Shown here: positions 21,473-33,515 of the stretch, in pieces
How the letters are laid out: the number at the start of each line of letters is the position of its first letter
Position numbering within the stretch: position 1 is the first letter of the stretch
NCBI RefSeq assembly: GCF_024763615.1
Contig: NC_077223.1
Span: 24,428,001 to 24,492,000, forward strand
Direction of reading: 5' to 3'
DNA length: 64,000 nt
From: Phlebotomus papatasi
Taxonomy: Eukaryota > Arthropoda > Insecta > Diptera > Psychodidae
Notes under the pieces: generated by a model
What the model was told of the DNA's origin: nothing
The model's input: the letters and a program-made list of their open reading frames with translations, nothing else
Database searches by the model: none
Made by a program: the position numbers and the translations under genes

Positions 21473-24270
21473 TTTTCCATAGAATGTTTTAATTAAATGT
21501 TAAATTACATTAAGTTTAATTAAATTAAAGATAAAATAATAATAATTAAATATTTAATCGCATATAAAACATTTTTTTCACATTGCGTTTTTGATTGGTT
21601 AGAGCTTGGAATGTTTTCAAATTTAAGCTGATCAGAAAATACGATGGGACTAAAATATTTCATGCGTTTAAATATTTTTTTTGGTATGTACAGGATGTCC
21701 TACATGGGAAAGTGGGGCAGTTTTACACACCTGAACGTTTTTTCAGGACTCATTTTATAAACGAATATGAACCATTTTCAAACTGAGTATGTTCCGTTGG
21801 TTCCTCTTGCATATTGACTATCTGAAAGAGTATATTGGACAATAGGGACAATCCCTAAATAATTACTTGTTGAGCTGTCCCACTCCCACCGTCACCCATA
21901 TTGAAAGTAACTGGACAAAATTTTGTCTCATTATTTTCGCGAATTACAACTCTGATTTTGTTATATGTATATTCGCGAAATATGTGCTTTACATATCTCA
22001 GGGTTGTCTTGTGTTCCTTGAAGAGATTCTCATTTTGTGAATGAGATCCTATCTGCAAAACTGTCACATGGCTTGTCATCAACTCTGCTCAAAGTCTTGA
22101 AAATCTTCTGGGGGATGATTTCAAATTGTGGGCGGATGTAGGGAAGTATGGTATGGTTTGGGGAATAAATGTTGGTGGGAAGGTGAAAATTTACTCCCTG
22201 ACACACTCACCATAAAGTGTGTCTTGTGAGCTTCCACATGACAGTAGTTCGTGCCACCTCCACAAACACTGCAATTGAACACTATTATAAAGTCAGTGGT
22301 GGTGAATGGGAAATGCACAGGGTGGCGTCGATTTACGGTGTCATCCCTTTTCGTGTTTTCCCTCATTCACTTATCTGGTATAACTTTCATGAATCCCGAG
22401 GATGAGTGCAACAGCAAAGGAAGATTTTGTGAGCTTTTTACTGCTCTCTACACCAGAAAGTTTTCCCCAGTGGAACAGTCCCTTTTGTTTCCCATATTAC
22501 TTTCAAACCGAGGTTGTCCTGTACTTTCATCCCCTTGGGAGTTTTCTCATTTGAACCTCGGCAACATATTGATATTTGTGTCGTTGCAGAGAGTGAGTGG
22601 GTGTCTATCAATGAGGAAAATTTAAGCTCAACTTCTAGCAGTGCACTCAGCATTTTCACTTGATGATTTCCCCAAGAAACTCCCTTGGCAATTGACATTC
22701 TTGGGGAATGAGATATTTTCCACGAGTTGGAGGATTATTTAAATTCCTCTGATTGAATTTGTCTTTTTTTGAATTTGTCTTTTTTTTCCCGGAGGTTTCC
22801 ACTCTTTTTCAGTCTCTGATGAAGCGAGAGTAAATTAAATCGCTTTGGATTTTTTTTGAGCCGTTACATACAGAGATTTTTTCAGCAATATTACGATGAT
22901 AATGATGACTCTGGGGCAATAAATAAATTAAATACAAAGCTTTTTTGAACTAAGGCTTTTCAATTTACAGTATCATGTCTCTGAAATTTCAATTTAAACA
23001 ACGATCAGTTGCAATATCGAATTTTTTTTAGTAGTTTCAATTCAAACGCTTGTTGTAAATCCGTAGAAATGTTTGCTATAAAGTTTTATAGATCAAGGAT
23101 TTTCGTGCACGTTTTTGTACTTTTGAAGTTGTCATGCTAAACGATCTTAAATTTCATATTCGTATTTTTAACATTTATTTTATAACGATTCATTAACTTT
23201 TATTAAAACCATATAAAAGTATATTTGCTATAAGTTTTATATTTAGTTCATGAGATCTTTGCGATGATGTTATCTAAAAATTCATTGCTACTGCCATAAA
23301 CGGTGCTATAAAAACTCTTCTTTAATTTTAAAAATCTAGCATCTCACTAAATAGTTTATTATTTCGATAAACTTGTCATACTCATACACGGTGTAAAAAC
23401 GATTAAAAATTTGAACTAGAATTTGTGTTATAGCGACAATTTCCCGGGCGTTATTTGGTTTTCTTATGAAGTGAGAGGTTTTTATATCCAAAAATCTTCG
23501 TGATGTCAATAAATTGCAATTTCTTCATCTAATCTCAGATATTGAAAGCAATGTTCAGGAAACTTTGCCAATGTCTAGAGACAGAAAAGCACTGCATTTC
23601 CATAAGGAATATTCAAAATGAATTTATCATTTTCTCCTATTGTCTTATAAGTTTTGCGTATTGAAGTCGAGCACAGAAGTTGGCGATCTTTGGAGTTTCC
23701 TTTCGTCATTCTAACTCGTCTTTCATAGTGAATCAAGAATCAATATCATCATCAATATATGTAGTTTATGCAGAGCACGATGAAACGATTGATGAAGCAA
23801 AATTGAACGGGATTCTGTGTCATTTTGGTGCCATTCAACATATCTCGAAGCATCAATCACTCAATCAATTAATCAATCAGTTCACATTTTCTGGTGTGAA
23901 GGCACATTTTTCCACTAATGTTTTATCAACGTGCCCGCAATTTTCTGTCTTTTGCCACAAAATTCGCGGCAACACGCACTTTGGCTCGAGTGACAAAAAT
24001 TTAGCTCGCGAAAGACGTGACTTTATCATTGGCATCACCATCATGAGACCACGTACGAAAATGATAATAAAAGTTGTTTTCTGGATGGAGAAAGTAAAAG
24101 GAAAAGGTTCAATGTAAAGCACTCAGAAATTTCTGTGGTAAAATCTAGGACAGATTGAACCAATTTATTTGAGTTGTTAATAATGTTTGTCAAATGTTTG
24201 ATTAGTTTAAGCTAAGGATTATTGGAAAATAAAAAGTTCTTTGTAAAATTGTTTGGTTGGAAAAGAAAAT
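21473..24270. other. Non-repetitive stretch, no gene assigned
   Basis: About 2.8 kb without TIR elements. The part 22080-22720 is more GC-rich than its surroundings and holds several overlapping frames of 62-124 codons on both strands, none recognisable. At 23680-24117 a 145-codon open stretch exists, but its first codon is TTG and the first in-frame ATG is near its end. A single left-type end TACATGGGAAAGTGGGGCAG at about 21700 may be an element relic. Confidence 0.4.
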
Positions 24271-24484
24271 TAGGGGAAAGTTGGCTTGTTTCGCACACAG
24301 TGAACCTTCAAACGATTTTCTCTTTGTTGGCAGAGAGCTAGTTTACCATTTCTCATCTTGTCTCACTCATGAGATTAATAATTATCTATCTTATGGTTAA
24401 GAAAAGACGACCTAGTTCTTTACCTAGAGAAAATTCACACCGTTTGAATGTTCAGTATGTGCAAACCATGCCTACATTTCCCTA
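24271..24484. mobile_element. MITE, GGGGAAAGTTGGCTTG ends
   Basis: TA-flanked, 214 bp. Left TAGGGGAAAGTTGGCTTGTT and TCGCACA, right TGTGCAAACC and ATGCCTACATTTCCCTA. Single copy here; the terminus belongs to the TA|GGGG group. Confidence 0.8.
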
Positions 24485-24715
24485 ATGATCAAATTAAAGG
24501 AAATTCACACTAAAAAAATATTCACAGCAAACTAACGGTTATCGTTGTAATTTTTCTTTTACTGCATATAATGTAAAAAATAACAAATTATAGAAAGGAA
24601 AATTTACAAACAAACACGACGAAACTACATGCATAGAATTCAATTTAAACAAAAAAAGATTAGAGAACAAATTGGCTGGATGATTTTACGAAAAAATCGT
24701 TGCAATTCTTGACTG

Positions 24716-26095
24716 TAAGGGAGACTGACTGGGGTAAAAAGTAACAAATCGAAAATTTGAAAATTCAATATGTTCCAAGATAAAAATGATAGCGGCTTAA
24801 AATTTTTTCCATAGATGGGCTCTATAGAACTTCTTCACTGTCGTAAGTTTCTTAGAATTCGAACAAGGAATTTAGAAAATAAAAAATATAGAAATTTGAA
24901 GCCCAATTTTTGAAATATTTTCTTTGCAGAAAATATCAATTATTACCTACTTATTTTTTAAAATTGATGCACTGGTGAATATATCCTAAATAATTTGGAT
25001 TCTTTGAATAAAAAGCCGCAATCTATTTTAGAATTTTACACAGATTCTTTTCTCGAGAAATCCTTTTATTAAAAAGGATCAATTGGGGTAAAAAGTAATA
25101 AAATTTATGGAACAAAAAGTAACAATAACCAAAGCAATTTCTGATGTCTCACGCCGAAAAGAAACGTCATTGCCATGTCTCGCCGCTTGATGTTTCAGTC
25201 TCTTGTGTGATTTATCCTAAAATAAGCTTGAAAAGCGCTTTTCTCATTCAGATAGAGAAAATGGTGTCTTACAAAGGTGTAGAGGAATAAAATTCCTATG
25301 AAAATATGTTATCTAGGTATTTTTTTTAATTTACGGAAGGTAGATTTTTTCGTGAGTATAAATGACTTGCCCTGAATTATCTGATCCAAAGATTTTTATT
25401 ACCAAAAGTTTGATAAGTTTTAATAAGAAACTTTGCCTGAATCAATTCTAACATCGGATATATTTCAATTTCAATTTCAGAGAAGTTTTAAGCGGTCCAA
25501 CTTATTAATTGGCTTCTAAGCGTATATAGCTGAATCAAAAAGAAGCATCTTATCTTTGCGAATTGCTGAATCTTGAGTAATACTTGATTCTTAAAAGACG
25601 ATTAAGCATTATTTCTTTGGCTGAATTTCATACTTTATTTAAATAAATTTATAAAAATTAGTTTAATGATACCTTCTCAAAAGTTTTATAGCAAAGAAAC
25701 AGCAAAGAAGATTTAAAATACCCTGTATTGATTTTATGTACTAATCCCATAGACTTTTATTTTGTTTACTGACAATTTTAATTCTTTAACTTATTATTTT
25801 ATGTTCTTTTAAGACATCTACACACTAGAAGCAATTTTTGTTTTAATTTTCCCCTATCATTGTGGGTTTACACGTTAAAATTTTTAAAAGCAAAAGGAAT
25901 TTTTGACAAAAATTGCTTCTTGTGCATAGACGCCAATGCATTGTCTAAATTGAATTATCATTTTTTTTGTAACTAAGGCTTTCATAAAACTCTAGACTTT
26001 TAATGTACGTCCATGAAAGGATATCTATTGTAAAAAATGACGCTTTTTTGGTAATATAAAATTTTGAAAATTTCTAGCTGTTACATTTTGCCCTA
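24716..26095. mobile_element. Family F-like element, 1.4 kb, with a nested family D
   Basis: Left end TAAGGGAGACTGACTGGGGT and AAAAAGTAACAAATC; right end the complement of TAGGGCAAAATGTAACAGC. The internal block AGATAGAGAAAATGG...GTAGAGGAATAAAATTCC is shared with 20719-21307. No transposase domain was recognised. Confidence 0.7.
25810..25936. mobile_element. MITE family D copy 1, nested
   Basis: Left TAAGACATCTACACACTAGA and AGCAATTTTTG, right inverse AAAAATTGCTTCTTGTGCATAGACGCC. About 127 bp, the smallest foldback form of family D. Confidence 0.7.
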
Positions 26096-28338
26096 AGTTC
26101 ATCTATTCTGCTCGTATTGCTAAAATATAATATTGGCACCCTATTTTTTTTAATCATTAATTTTCTGAAATACAGGTGTTTTTATGTATCTAAATCATTC
26201 AAATTTGCATGTTCCTTGAGAGCTTTGTGATCGATTTTTTTGAGTGCAAGCACAGAGCTTTATACCCTTTATTCGCNNNNNNNNNNNNNNNNNNNNNNNN
26301 NNNNNNNNNNNNNNNNNNNNNNNNNNNNNNNNNNNNNNNNNNNNNNNNNNNNNNNNNNNNNNNNNNNNNNNNNNNNNNNNNNNNNNNNNNNNNNNNNNNN
26401 NNNNNNNNNNNNNNNNNNNNNNNNNNNNNNNNNNNNNNNNNNNNNNNNNNNNNNNNNNNNNNNNNNNNNNNNNNNNNNNNNNNNNNNNNNNNNNNNNNNN
26501 NNNNNNNNNNNNNNNNNNNNNNNNNNNNNNNNNNNNNNNNNNNNNNNNNNNNNNNNNNNNNNNNNNNNNNNNNNNNNNNNNNNNNNNNNNNNNNNNNNNN
26601 NNNNNNNNNNNNNNNNNNNNNNNNNNNNNNNNNNNNNNNNNNNNNNNNNNNNNNNNNNNNNNNNNNNNNNNNNNNNNNNNNNNNNNNNNNNNNNNNNNNN
26701 NNNNNNNNNNNNNNNNNNNNNNNNNNNNNNNNNNNNNNNNNNNNNNNNNNNNNNNNNNNNNNNNNNNNNNNNNNNNTATTCGCACGATGGCACTTCCTGT
26801 GCCGTCGTCTGTCTTCTCGATCTTTTTTGAGGGTAGAATAAAGGCTGGGCGGTATAGGGAGATGCCAAAAATCATTGTTCATTGTCGAGAGAAATAAATT
26901 GGGGGCGGTAAGACTCGTTTTGTCGTGTGAATTCCAACCAAATGAACTCTATTCTTCATTCGTTGGGGATGAGTGAGAAAATGTGGGAATGTGATGATTT
27001 TGATGTGACAAATACAAAATTCACAATCATGCTATATCTATTAATTTAATTAAATTTGATTAAAAACATCACAATTAAATTAAAATTCATTGATTTTGCT
27101 GGTAGGTTGGAAGCATTGGAAGTGAGCAAATTTAAATACAAATTCCACGTATGTTTAACAAACCAAACCGAATGCTATTGGTATTGTCCCTTATATTGTG
27201 AATTAGTACACCAACGAGAATTACATAATTTAGAATTCGATAACTCAGTCAAATGTGATTTATGTCGTAGAAATTTATCGCAAAGCTACTCAAGAGCTTA
27301 AAATGGAAGATTGAGGAATGGAAAAATGAGACTTCTCATAAGAAATGTTGCACTCTCATTAATTTCCGTAGGGGATTGGATAAAAATTGCTCCTTCTGCT
27401 GTGCTTCAAAGTCTTTAAGAAATGAGAGAGATATTTGTGTGGCTATACGAGCATAAAAGATAAGACTTACACGTTATGGATAGCGAAGAAAGATGAAAAG
27501 TCCATTCTTAAAGTCAACAATCTATCTTACTTTCTTGCTGTTTAATTACGCGTATTTTACTAAAAATAATTGTGACTCATTTGCAAAAAGTCTTCCTGTC
27601 TTTTGCAGCAATAGTCGCGCAAAGTTCCCATTATTGTGAAAACTTCTGAGAGTTTTCCGTGCAGGAAAAGTTTTAAGAGCTTTTACCGGAAAAGATGTTA
27701 AGGATATGCAGTGCAGTGTATAAATGCTAAAGAAAATTTTGATTTTAAAATGTAAATGAGTTTAATTATGGCTGTCACAGCTGTCAATGTCACAATTTAA
27801 ACGGACAACAAAAAAGAATAACTATATGAAAATGCAATATTGTAAAATGTGCAATAAACAACAAAGAAACTTTCATTTGCAACTTTTAGTGAAACTTATG
27901 AACCTTCAGTAGCACGGAAAAATTTCATCAGATTAAATTGTGCATAATTGCAATAACATTAAGTTAAAATTAAATTGTTAATTAACTTGCAATCAACCAT
28001 TGATATTCACAAAATGAGCTCCTTTCATCAAAGAGCAAACATATGCGGGTATGTAACTGACAGTATCAAATTAGTGCAGAAATTTATTTCTAATTTAGAA
28101 AATTAAATTTGGCTAAATTACATTAAAAGCATCGCTGAGAGTTGTGCACAAATATTGTCGGAATAACCACGACTTTTCATAGAGGGTTTTTTGGCTTCGT
28201 GAACTATTTATTGTCCTAAATTAAATGTTGAAATAGAAACCATGTATAATTCATTAAATTAATAGTTATATACATTTATGACATATTTCTATTTTTTACT
28301 CTTCAAGGGATCATATTTTACTAAAAGTTTGGCATTCT
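26096..28338. other. Non-repetitive stretch interrupted by an assembly gap
   Basis: No gene or element was recognised. It includes the gap at 26277-26776. All 196-227 codon frames reported across the gap are artefacts of unknown bases. A TCTTTTGCAG acceptor-like site at 27600-27609 has no matching donor. Confidence 0.4.
26277..26776. other. Assembly gap of 500 N
   Basis: Exactly 500 unknown bases, a conventional placeholder rather than a measured length. TATTCGC stands on both sides of the gap, suggesting the contig ends may overlap. Confidence 0.98.
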
Positions 28339-28564
28339 TAAAGGTGTCTACACATTGAGAACAATTTTCGTCAAAAATTTCTTTTTTGAAGGAAATTGGC
28401 TGCAGTGCTGCAGGCAGAAACGTCAAAATTCTGTCAAAAATTCAATTTTTGTCAAAAATTGCGTTTTTGACAGAAATTTGACGTTTCCCCCTACACCGCT
28501 GCAGGGAATTTCCTTCAAAAAAGCATTTTTTGACAAAAATTGCTCCCAATGTGTAGACTCCATA
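28339..28564. mobile_element. MITE family D copy 2, full foldback
   Basis: TA-flanked, 226 bp. Left TAAAGGTGTCTACACATTGA, right inverse CAATGTGTAGACTCCATA. The core holds paired TTTTTGAAGGAAATT, GCTGCAG, GACGTTT and GTCAAAAATT blocks. This is the best intact reference for the self-nested copies at 52591-52879. Confidence 0.9.
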
Positions 28565-28675
28565 AGTCTCATAGAAATGATTTGAGAAAAAATAGTGTTT
28601 GTCTTTCCACTTATCTTTTTATCTAGTAATTGCCAAACGGTAAGAGATATCGACTTCTGGTTCTTGGTGACCCTC

Positions 28676-28822
28676 TTAACCCTTTAAGGACGAGGAGATC
28701 AAAAAATGAGGGTCAGAAATTTTTTTTGTTTTAACTTTTTGGAACAAAATACAACTTTAGAAGACCGTAGGAAAAGTTTCATTTTTGTGTCACCGGTGAT
28801 CCAATCGTTCTTAAAGGGTTAA
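28676..28822. mobile_element. piggyBac-like MITE copy 2
   Basis: TTAA at 28676-28679 and 28819-28822. Ends CCCTTTAAGGACGAG and CGTTCTTAAAGGG. The subterminal TCACCGGTGA palindrome is as in the copy at 16.8 kb. Confidence 0.9.
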
Positions 28823-28879
28823 AGGTCAATATATCTCCTGCAACTTCCCTTTCTCAATCAAAATTTTTTTTTTTGCTTA

Positions 28880-29505
28880 AATTCTTTACAATCACAGATT
28901 TTGTGATCCAAGGCGAAATCCGACCTCGTCAGATCGGGCTCAAATTTGAAATCTACACGTTTTGACAGACATAGATCTTGCATATATGCGCCAAAAATTA
29001 GTTTTCGTGGCCAGCCCGTTTCGTTCTACCCGGAGTACAATTGTTTTTGGAGAGTAAACGGAAACATATATCGACAAGCGGTTTTTTGGGAAAGGTTAAA
29101 TGTCGATAGATAGCTAGAAGTTGGTGATATGAGATCAACCAACTATCCCCATTCCCCTTTCGCCATTTTGAAATACCCCCAAATATTGTTCAATAATGAC
29201 CAGCACACAGTAACTTTTGTTTGTAAACATGTTTTCAAAATTTCCCATGAGAATGAGCGAGATGACTAGATCTAGATCTCACTCACTTTTAATGAAATGT
29301 CAAAAACATGTTTACTAAACAAAAGTTATTGTGCGTTGGGCATAACTCAATAACTCAGCCTCTATGGCATGGATCGGGCTATTGGGCTCAAATTTTAGTT
29401 ATGTATTCAATTCAATTGGTCAGAGGTATTATTCGTCCTTCTGGATCCCGTTTCCTCGATGAAGTATCAGACCACCTTTGTTTGATATATCGACTTGTCA
29501 GAATA
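28880..29505. repeat. Diverged arm of the 35-kb palindrome family, split by family G
   Basis: Phrases such as ATATATCGACAAGCGGTTTT, GGGAAAGGTTA, CGCCATTTTGAAATACCCCC, CTATGGCATGGATCGGGCT and CTCAAATTTTAGT occur in the same order as at 35625-35805. The homology breaks at ...TCAATA and resumes at ...CTATGGCAT, exactly around the family G element at 29194-29344. A shorter resemblance (AGAGATATCGACTTCTGG) lies at 28642. Confidence 0.65.
29194..29344. mobile_element. MITE family G copy, in the palindrome-arm relic
   Basis: Right arm TTTGTTTAG..., closing with AACAAAAGTTATTGTGCGTT and GGGCATA; left arm CAGCACACAGTAACTTTTGT. The core is AGATCTAGATCTC with GAGCGAGATGACT. TA target inferred from the 35-kb paralogue, which is uninterrupted there. 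Confidence 0.8.
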
Positions 29506-29678
29506 TAAGTCGAATAAATCGTTTTTTTTTTGCAATGTTCGCTTTTTCGCTTTTTGGGTACTTCTTTACCTTCCTGACACCCTCTACCTTCCTGACACCC
29601 TCTACCTTCCCTTAGAATATTATACCAGAAAGTTAATTATTCTAAAACTTATAGGGGTTTCACATCTTAAAAAATCTG

Positions 29679-30324
29679 TAGGGTGACGTGTGGCATTTCT
29701 GAACAAGGTGCTTTTCGGGACATAATATGGGTATTTTTATTTTATTTTTTATGGACATATCAAAAATCCTATAAATATTTGTTTTCTAATTATTTTTTAA
29801 TTCTATATGAAATATTAAGCTCTTTACATATCAGATAAACATAAAACTTTTGAAATTTTATTTCATTTGAAGCGTCACAATTACGTTTTTACAAAACCTT
29901 CAGTGTGGTCAATTTTGCAGATGTCAAAATAAACATAACTTAATTTATAACATAATTTTTTTTTGATTTAAGTCACTTTAAAAGCGAAATTTATACAAAA
30001 TTTTTATGAAAGAGTGAAGTTTAGAACTTCTACTTAAAGGTAAATAATCAGGCTCGGTGAAATTTATTTGCATAATAGTGACTTTTGTCTGTCCCAAAAT
30101 ACCCAACTGTCCCGAAATATACCACTCTTCCTTCTTTACTTTTTTGCTATTTTGTATTAAAAAAAAATGCATTTTTCAATATTTTTCAATAAGAATCTTA
30201 TTCTTGATAGCATAAGGAACATAAATATCTGTATCAACAAAGAAAAAAATTATTTGGGAAGTCGTTAAGCTATTTGAAACTTGATAGTGCTAAAAAGTGT
30301 CTCGAAATACCACACGTTACCCTA
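29679..30324. mobile_element. TA|GGGT-ended element, 0.65 kb
   Basis: Ends TAGGGTGACGTGTGGCATTT and the complement of TAGGGTAACGTGTGGTATTT, followed by C.GA.A motifs. Subterminal TTTCGGGACA and CCGAAATATACC phrases repeat. Resembles family H in end structure, but no psq frame was found. Confidence 0.8.
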
Positions 30325-30441
30325 ATCAGCATGTAACATCTCAGCTTAAAATTGCTCTATCTTAAAGTTGGCCATTCGCGACTTATTCGTTTTATATTAT
30401 GAGCCATCGATATGTTATTTATAACCATATAGTATTATATA

Positions 30442-30772
30442 TACAGTGCCCACTCTCTAATCCGGAACGGCGTAATCCGGACGAGTTATCGACGGTTACA
30501 TTTAAAATAATTTTGAGGTTATGTATGGATGTGTGTTCAGCAATGAAAATGAATTATCCTGTGATATTTTTGTTTAATAAATGAAGTGTAATAGCATGGA
30601 ATTTTCTAATAATGTCTTTTTAAGCTTCTATAAAACTTTTATTCTAATTCTATAAAAAAAAACTCGTATTATATTTTCGAGACGTTGATCAAATTCAAAA
30701 ATCCATCCGGATTACGAAGCGGACATCTGTCATATTGTCTCCTAATCATTCGGATACAAAGCGGGCACTGTA
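30442..30772. mobile_element. CAGT-ended MITE, 0.33 kb
   Basis: TA-flanked. Ends CAGTGCCCACTCTCTAATCC and the complement of CAGTGCCCGCTTTGTATCCG. Subterminal TAATCCGGA/TCCGGATTACGAAGCGG pairs also occur. Termini starting CAGTG with a TA target fit pogo/Tigger. Confidence 0.8.
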
Positions 30773-32940
30773 GTATGTTATAGCTGAACCAAAAAGAAAA
30801 AAAACTTAAGATAAGATATTGCAATCCTCCCTCGCTAATTCTTGACCTGAGCTATAATCGAAAACAATTTGACCAGATTGTATTTTCGGTGTTTATAAAA
30901 CGATTTTGTTGAAATTTTAGTGTACTCAAAATGAGATTGAAACCGTTCAATGTATCCCGACCAAAATTGCTAAACCGAAATTGTCCGGAGTTTACCTCTT
31001 ATGTTTATTAACTAACTTCAATGTTTCTTTTTCTCTTTATGACAGATTATCATAAATATTTAATGCCAAATTTAACAGGCTAAATATTCTTGAGATTCAG
31101 CCCGAAAATATTCGGGAAGCTCTAAAACCGTGTTTTGTTTGAAACATTGTTTTAGAGCCATTTTTTACGATTAATTTTAAAGAATGTAAAGATGAATACT
31201 TCACAAAAAACCATTTATAGTCAGTCCATCGAGAGATTTTTTAATGTCAAATTTAAATTTCTGATGGATCTATAATTTCACATCTAATATGCAGTACTCT
31301 TGGTCAAAGTATTCTGAAATGTGCATTATTCTTTAAGAAAATTTAAACTTTTCAATGGTTTTGGGATGGTTTATGAGCAAATCCAGTAGTAAACCAGTAT
31401 GTACCATAAAAATCAGGTTATAAAGAATTTTAGTTAACTACATCAAGGAACTGTACAGTTTCTTATTTTATGAGTCGAGCATTCCACAAATCCGCTATGC
31501 TTTGCCACTACTGTCTGTTTTTTTTTTTTTTTAGAATGGCACAGAAGATGAGTGCAAGAGCAAGGATTTCGTCAGGGTTTGTGGTGGGTGTGGCAAAAAA
31601 GACAGATTCTCGTTAATGAATTAAAAGTGTATGTATAGTAAAATGTTGCAGCTTCTCGAGCCTCATGTATCACGATAATAAGATTACTCGGCAGCTTATC
31701 CCCGTGGGACGTGCTCAATTTGCTAACATTTTGAGTGCGACATCCCAATTAAAATATTTTAGAATCTACTTGATGCGAATTATAATTTTCATAATAATTG
31801 CAATACAGAAAGTCTCACAAGTGCGCTCCAACCAATTTCAAGGAGTATGAAGATGGGTGGGTGGATGGGGTACAATGGTAGATGGTAAAAACCTAGAAAA
31901 GGGATTTTCCCATTCAATGTGAGGGGAGTTTGAGTGATAAAAGCATACTGAAGGATTTTGAGGTTTCCCCAAGTCCCAGTCACATTTAATGAGTTTGGCG
32001 CATTAATGTAATGCTGCATTGTTCTAAATGGAGATGTGGAACAAAAGACTTCTCTTTTAGCTATACTTTCCTATCTTTCACATTGCTCGCCAAATTTAAT
32101 GGTGCGCAACGGACAGGGAGCTTTTCCTCCAATTCATTTAAATTAGCATCCAATTGACTATATTTATCGCATTTTCATGCTGAGGATTGTCTGGGGCATC
32201 AATTGCGAAAATGGCTCTATATACCAATTTCATGGGTGACTCTACTAACATTCAAAACCCCATTCCCTCTTGAATTGGTAGCCAGAACAACCCCTAAACA
32301 GCAATGAATCTCCTATCCGTAACGGTGTGTTTCGGATAGTGAGAGTCCCTGCACTATTTACCATTTGATTGAGAAATAGCTTCTGACCTTCTCCCAGGCC
32401 AGACATTGTACCATCACAGTTCGATACGATGGTGCGTCTCACACCTTGAATTGAGAGTACCTGTTCAATTGATGGCTACTCTTCCTATATTGCATTTCTC
32501 TGAGTAAAATCGATCAGACTGGCTGGAAAAAAGTCACAAGTGACACCAATACACCATAATATCTAGGGATTTAAGTGGTCTGCAGAGTATATGCAAAAGA
32601 CCGCTTTCGGTACTGAAATATCTATAGTCATGCCGACAGATACTACCCTTGATTGGAAAAGTTTGAGCTTTGAGCTTCTTTATTGTAAACCAATATTGTA
32701 ACACAGTGCTAGTGTTGCAGAACACAATCTTTGAGTTGATACATCATGCTTGAGCTTTCCATACACTTTTCGTTCAAACAATTTTTCGAAAAAAAACTCG
32801 CAAATAATTTTAGGGATTTATCTTTTAGGTAATGAGAGAAAAAAATTGTGTAGGTTTTTAAGGGTTTACGTGGGTCGCGCATTTTAAGAAAAATAATATA
32901 TTTTCTTGACATCGTTTTTCAACATAATAAACAAAAATTT
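30773..32940. other. Non-repetitive stretch, no gene seen
   Basis: No TIR element or exon-like segment found. A 13-T run lies near 31520. Frames of 61-76 codons have no recognisable domain. Confidence 0.4.
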
Positions 32941-32944
32941 AATT

Positions 32945-33515
32945 CGAGCACTTAAGAATTTAAAAGTATAACATTTTAACTTTTCTGAAATTTTCATTTC
33001 AAAATTTTAAAAATTTAGCCGTTGGGACTTTATATTTTCAGACAGTTTTTGAAAAATTACATAGTTTTCGGTGGACAAGATGTCTCAGAGTATATTAATC
33101 TGACCTCAAAAAACTGAATAGTTAAAGTTAGCTGATGAGTTAAACTCGTGCTTGAGCGGTAGATTTTTTTTTATCTTGACCACAACTTTTTTTACAAGAC
33201 AAAACGTGGTGTACAATACGCCGAAAATTGAATTTGCTTGTAAAAAATTCTGCCAAGAACCAAGTTTCATTTTAAAAAAATTCTACCGTTCAAGTATGAA
33301 CGTAAAGTACTTATAACCTAACAGGAAATATTTACTTTTTTGATTTCTGATAAATACACTCTGAGAAATTTTGGCCACGGAAAAGCATGTTTTTTCAAAA
33401 TAAGTCTCCGAAAATCAGGTCTCAATTTCTGAATTTTAAATGTTTTCTAAATTAAAGTTTTAGAAAATATAGTTTAAATGTTGCACTTTAATATGCTTAA
33501 GAACTTAAAGTAAAA
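32945..33515. repeat. Old imperfect foldback
   Basis: Decayed inverted similarity around about 33225: GAGCACTTAAGAATTTAA with CTTAAGAACTTAAAG, CTCAGAGTATATT with ATACACTCTGAG, and TTGAGCGGTAGA with TCTACCGTTCAA. It ends about 35 bp before the large palindrome and may be an older foldback. Boundaries are approximate. Confidence 0.4.

Noticed and set aside
21690..21800. Single TACATGGGAAAGTGGGGCAG end
   Set aside because: No matching inverted end nearby; too short to call an element.
22251..22625. 124-codon plus-strand frame and its overlapping antisense frames
   Set aside because: Several frames on both strands are open over the same GC-richer patch, which reflects composition rather than coding.
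23680..24117. 145-codon open frame on the plus strand
   Set aside because: Starts at TTG, has no in-frame ATG until near its end, has no recognisable domain or flanking splice sites, and an opposite-strand frame overlaps it. Likely chance.
26195..26897. Frames of 196-227 codons across 26.2-26.9 kb
   Set aside because: They exist only because the 500 N bases translate without stops.
27594..27730. Possible exon after GTCTTTTGCAG
   Set aside because: No consensus donor within a sensible distance and no conserved frame.
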